A model generated the notes under the pieces. That model was not told where the DNA came from. It saw nothing but the letters and a program-made list of their open reading frames with translations, and ran no database searches. From a virus, in the IMG/VR virus record IMGVR_UViG_3300042484_001091, positions 1 through 48,134 of that record: DNA of 48,134 nucleotides, one strand, 5' to 3'. Shown here one piece after another: positions 46,929 through 48,134 of the stretch. The translations under genes were made by a program, and so were the position numbers. How positions within the stretch are numbered: position 1 is the stretch's first letter; every line of letters starts with the position of its first letter.

Positions 46929-48134
46929 ATATCCTAGGCATTTCAGCAGGCTTTCATGATGCTGCCGCTACTGTGATCTCACCGTCAGGCGAGATATTGT
47001 TTGCTGGACATTCAGAACGTTATTCAAAAAAGAAAAATGATCCTGACTTTTGTCAAGGGCTGTTGGATGATGTGCTAGAATACAGCCCAGATGTGGTTGC
47101 ATACTACGAGCGCCCTTGGTTGAAACAACTGCGTCAATGGTATGCAGGACAGGGCATCGAGTGGAACAAACTCACAACTCAGCAAATATTACGTCAACAA
47201 CTAGGCGGCCAGATTGAGCCAGAACGTGTGTACAACTACAACCATCACTTGTGTCATGCGGCAGCTGGATTTCAAACAAGCCCTTATCAGATAGCCACTG
47301 TTGTGGTAATAGATGCTGTGGGTGAATGGGATACTGTGTCAATCTGGGGAGCAATGTATGACAAAAACTATCGTGCAACATATAAGAAACTTTGGTCGCA
47401 AAGTTATCCACATTCAATTGGATTATTCTACAGTGCTATTACTCAGCGCATTGGCCTACACCCACTAGACGAAGAATACATCACCATGGGCATGGCCGGT
47501 TGGGGCACACCCAAATGGACCGAAGTCATGCGTGATGTGCTAGTAGACAATCCAGAAGAAATTCGTTTTAAATCAAACTTACACACAGGCCTTGATCCCA
47601 AGTTCATGAACTGTGCGACCAATGAAGATATTGCTGCTTCGGCACAGCGTCTCACAGAATATCTAATACATCAAGTTATGACTAGAGCCAGAAACTTTGG
47701 CTGGAGCAACAACTTGGTTTACATGGGCGGGGTAGCACTCAACTGCCTGGCCAATAGGAGGTTAGGTGAATACTTTGATAACATATGGATTATGCCTTGT
47801 CCTGGTGATGCTGGCAGTAGCCTTGGCGCCGCCGCTCTTGCACACGGCCGTCGTGTTCATTGGACTGGTGCTGATCTTGGCCATAATATACCTGGTGCTT
47901 ATCCTGTTGAGCGTGCCGTGGCTGCTCTTCTCAGTGATTGTATTGTTGGTGTGGCAAGTGGCCGAGCGGAATTCGGACCCCGAGCACTAGGCAATAGATC
48001 ATTGTTGGCAGACCCACGTGGCTCACACATAAAGGACCAAGTGAATTCAATCAAACGCAGACAAAAGTTTAGACCGTTTGCTCCAGTCATACTAGAAGAA
48101 CTAGCTGATCATTATTTTGTTATGCCTAACTGTT
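46925..48134 (+). CDS. O-carbamoyltransferase, NodU/CmcH/TobZ family (3' end outside window)
   Basis: Open from ATG 46925 to the window end (403 codons), so the C-terminus is missing. It starts with the N-terminal Kae1-like strand and loop NILGISAGFHDAAATVI. HHLCHAAAGF at residues 107-116 is the metal-binding signature of carbamoyltransferases. VVVIDAVGEWDTVS (about 126-139) is the next nucleotide-site block, followed by GGVALNC at 268-274 and FGPRALGNRS at 350-359, both hallmarks of the family. RRQKFRPFAPVI leads into the C-terminal domain. Such enzymes transfer carbamoyl from carbamoyl phosphate via carbamoyl-adenylate to a sugar hydroxyl (Nod factors, tobramycin, cephamycin). It is downstream of, and coupled to, the cationic peptide gene. 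A +1-frame membrane ORF is nested at 47766-47990. Confidence 0.92.
   Translation, partial: MNILGISAGFHDAAATVISPSGEILFAGHSERYSKKKNDPDFCQGLLDDVLEYSPDVVAYYERPWLKQLRQWYAGQGIEWNKLTTQQILRQQLGGQIEPERVYNYNHHLCHAAAGFQTSPYQIATVVVIDAVGEWDTVSIWGAMYDKNYRATYKKLWSQSYPHSIGLFYSAITQRIGLHPLDEEYITMGMAGWGTPKWTEVMRDVLVDNPEEIRFKSNLHTGLDPKFMNCATNEDIAASAQRLTEYLIHQVMTRARNFGWSNNLVYMGGVALNCLANRRLGEYFDNIWIMPCPGDAGSSLGAAALAHGRRVHWTGADLGHNIPGAYPVERAVAALLSDCIVGVASGRAEFGPRALGNRSLLADPRGSHIKDQVNSIKRRQKFRPFAPVILEELADHYFVMPNC
47766..47990 (+). CDS. candidate nested +1-frame membrane protein, three helices, 74 residues
   Basis: Nested one base out of frame in the carbamoyltransferase gene. A perfect AGGAGG (47756-47761) lies four bases before GTG 47766, a short but usable spacing. 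The product would be almost wholly hydrophobic, with about three membrane helices (LITYGLCLVLVMLAVALA; AVVFIGLVLILAIIYLVLIL; WLLFSVIVLLVWQV) and a polar tail AERNSDPEH. In the main frame, four-fold degenerate codons ending in T or C number 31 of 34 for the 50 codons from GGT 47804, against 13 of 21 in 50 codons shortly before the ORF (hand counts). The bias fades after the ORF stop. Holin-like size and topology are noted, without known homology. Confidence 0.38.
   Translation: MNTLITYGLCLVLVMLAVALAPPLLHTAVVFIGLVLILAIIYLVLILLSVPWLLFSVIVLLVWQVAERNSDPEH

Overview
The window is part of the genome of a T4-like contractile-tailed phage (Caudoviricetes, myovirus). The evidence is a T4-order block of baseplate genes: gp53-like, gp5-like OB-fold/beta-helix, gp25-like and gp6-like proteins. 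A divergent gp55-like late sigma gene and several T4-type late promoter cores (TAAATA) support the same conclusion. The style of the proteins resembles the T4 superfamily phages of aquatic bacteria (cyanophages, pelagiphages). The host cannot be read from the window. No tRNA, CRISPR array, insertion sequence or integrase was seen, and no gene-free stretch exceeds about 110 bases.

Layout. Bases 1-642 (minus strand) hold the 5' part of the late sigma gene behind a consensus-like sigma70 promoter. From 752 to 32667 (plus strand) lies the structural block: a gp48-like protein, gp53, a hub-like 923-residue protein, the gp5-like spike, a Gly/Ala-rich protein with duplicated ends, gp25, gp6, a giant modular protein of 5337 residues, two short related proteins, a tail fibre and a further fibre-like protein. 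A strong hairpin terminator at 32671-32690 closes the block and a sigma70-like promoter follows at once. From 32723 to the right edge runs one tightly overlapping plus-strand operon of surface-chemistry genes. It holds three GT-A type glycosyltransferase-like proteins, a methyltransferase, five radical SAM enzymes with an N-terminal twitch/SPASM-like cysteine domain, two related putative GT-B-like transferases, an SGNH hydrolase, unknown proteins, a 33-residue cationic peptide and an O-carbamoyltransferase cut by the window end.

How it fits together. The sigma factor would be made early and then drive the structural block from late promoters. Two of these promoters share an identical upstream 15-base box at exactly the same distance from TAAATA. 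The second half looks like a cassette that builds or edits a glycan, peptide or small molecule, acting on the virion, the host surface or an unknown product. The chemistry (glycosyl, methyl, carbamoyl and radical steps) is inferred from families, not shown.

The least explained signal is a set of four out-of-frame (+1) reading frames nested inside the radical SAM and carbamoyltransferase genes. Each encodes a small hydrophobic protein with one to three likely membrane helices. Three have a clear Shine-Dalgarno sequence, and the codon use of the host gene shifts over the hydrophobic part. They are reported as candidates, with the caution that T-ending codons make the +1 frame hydrophobic by themselves.
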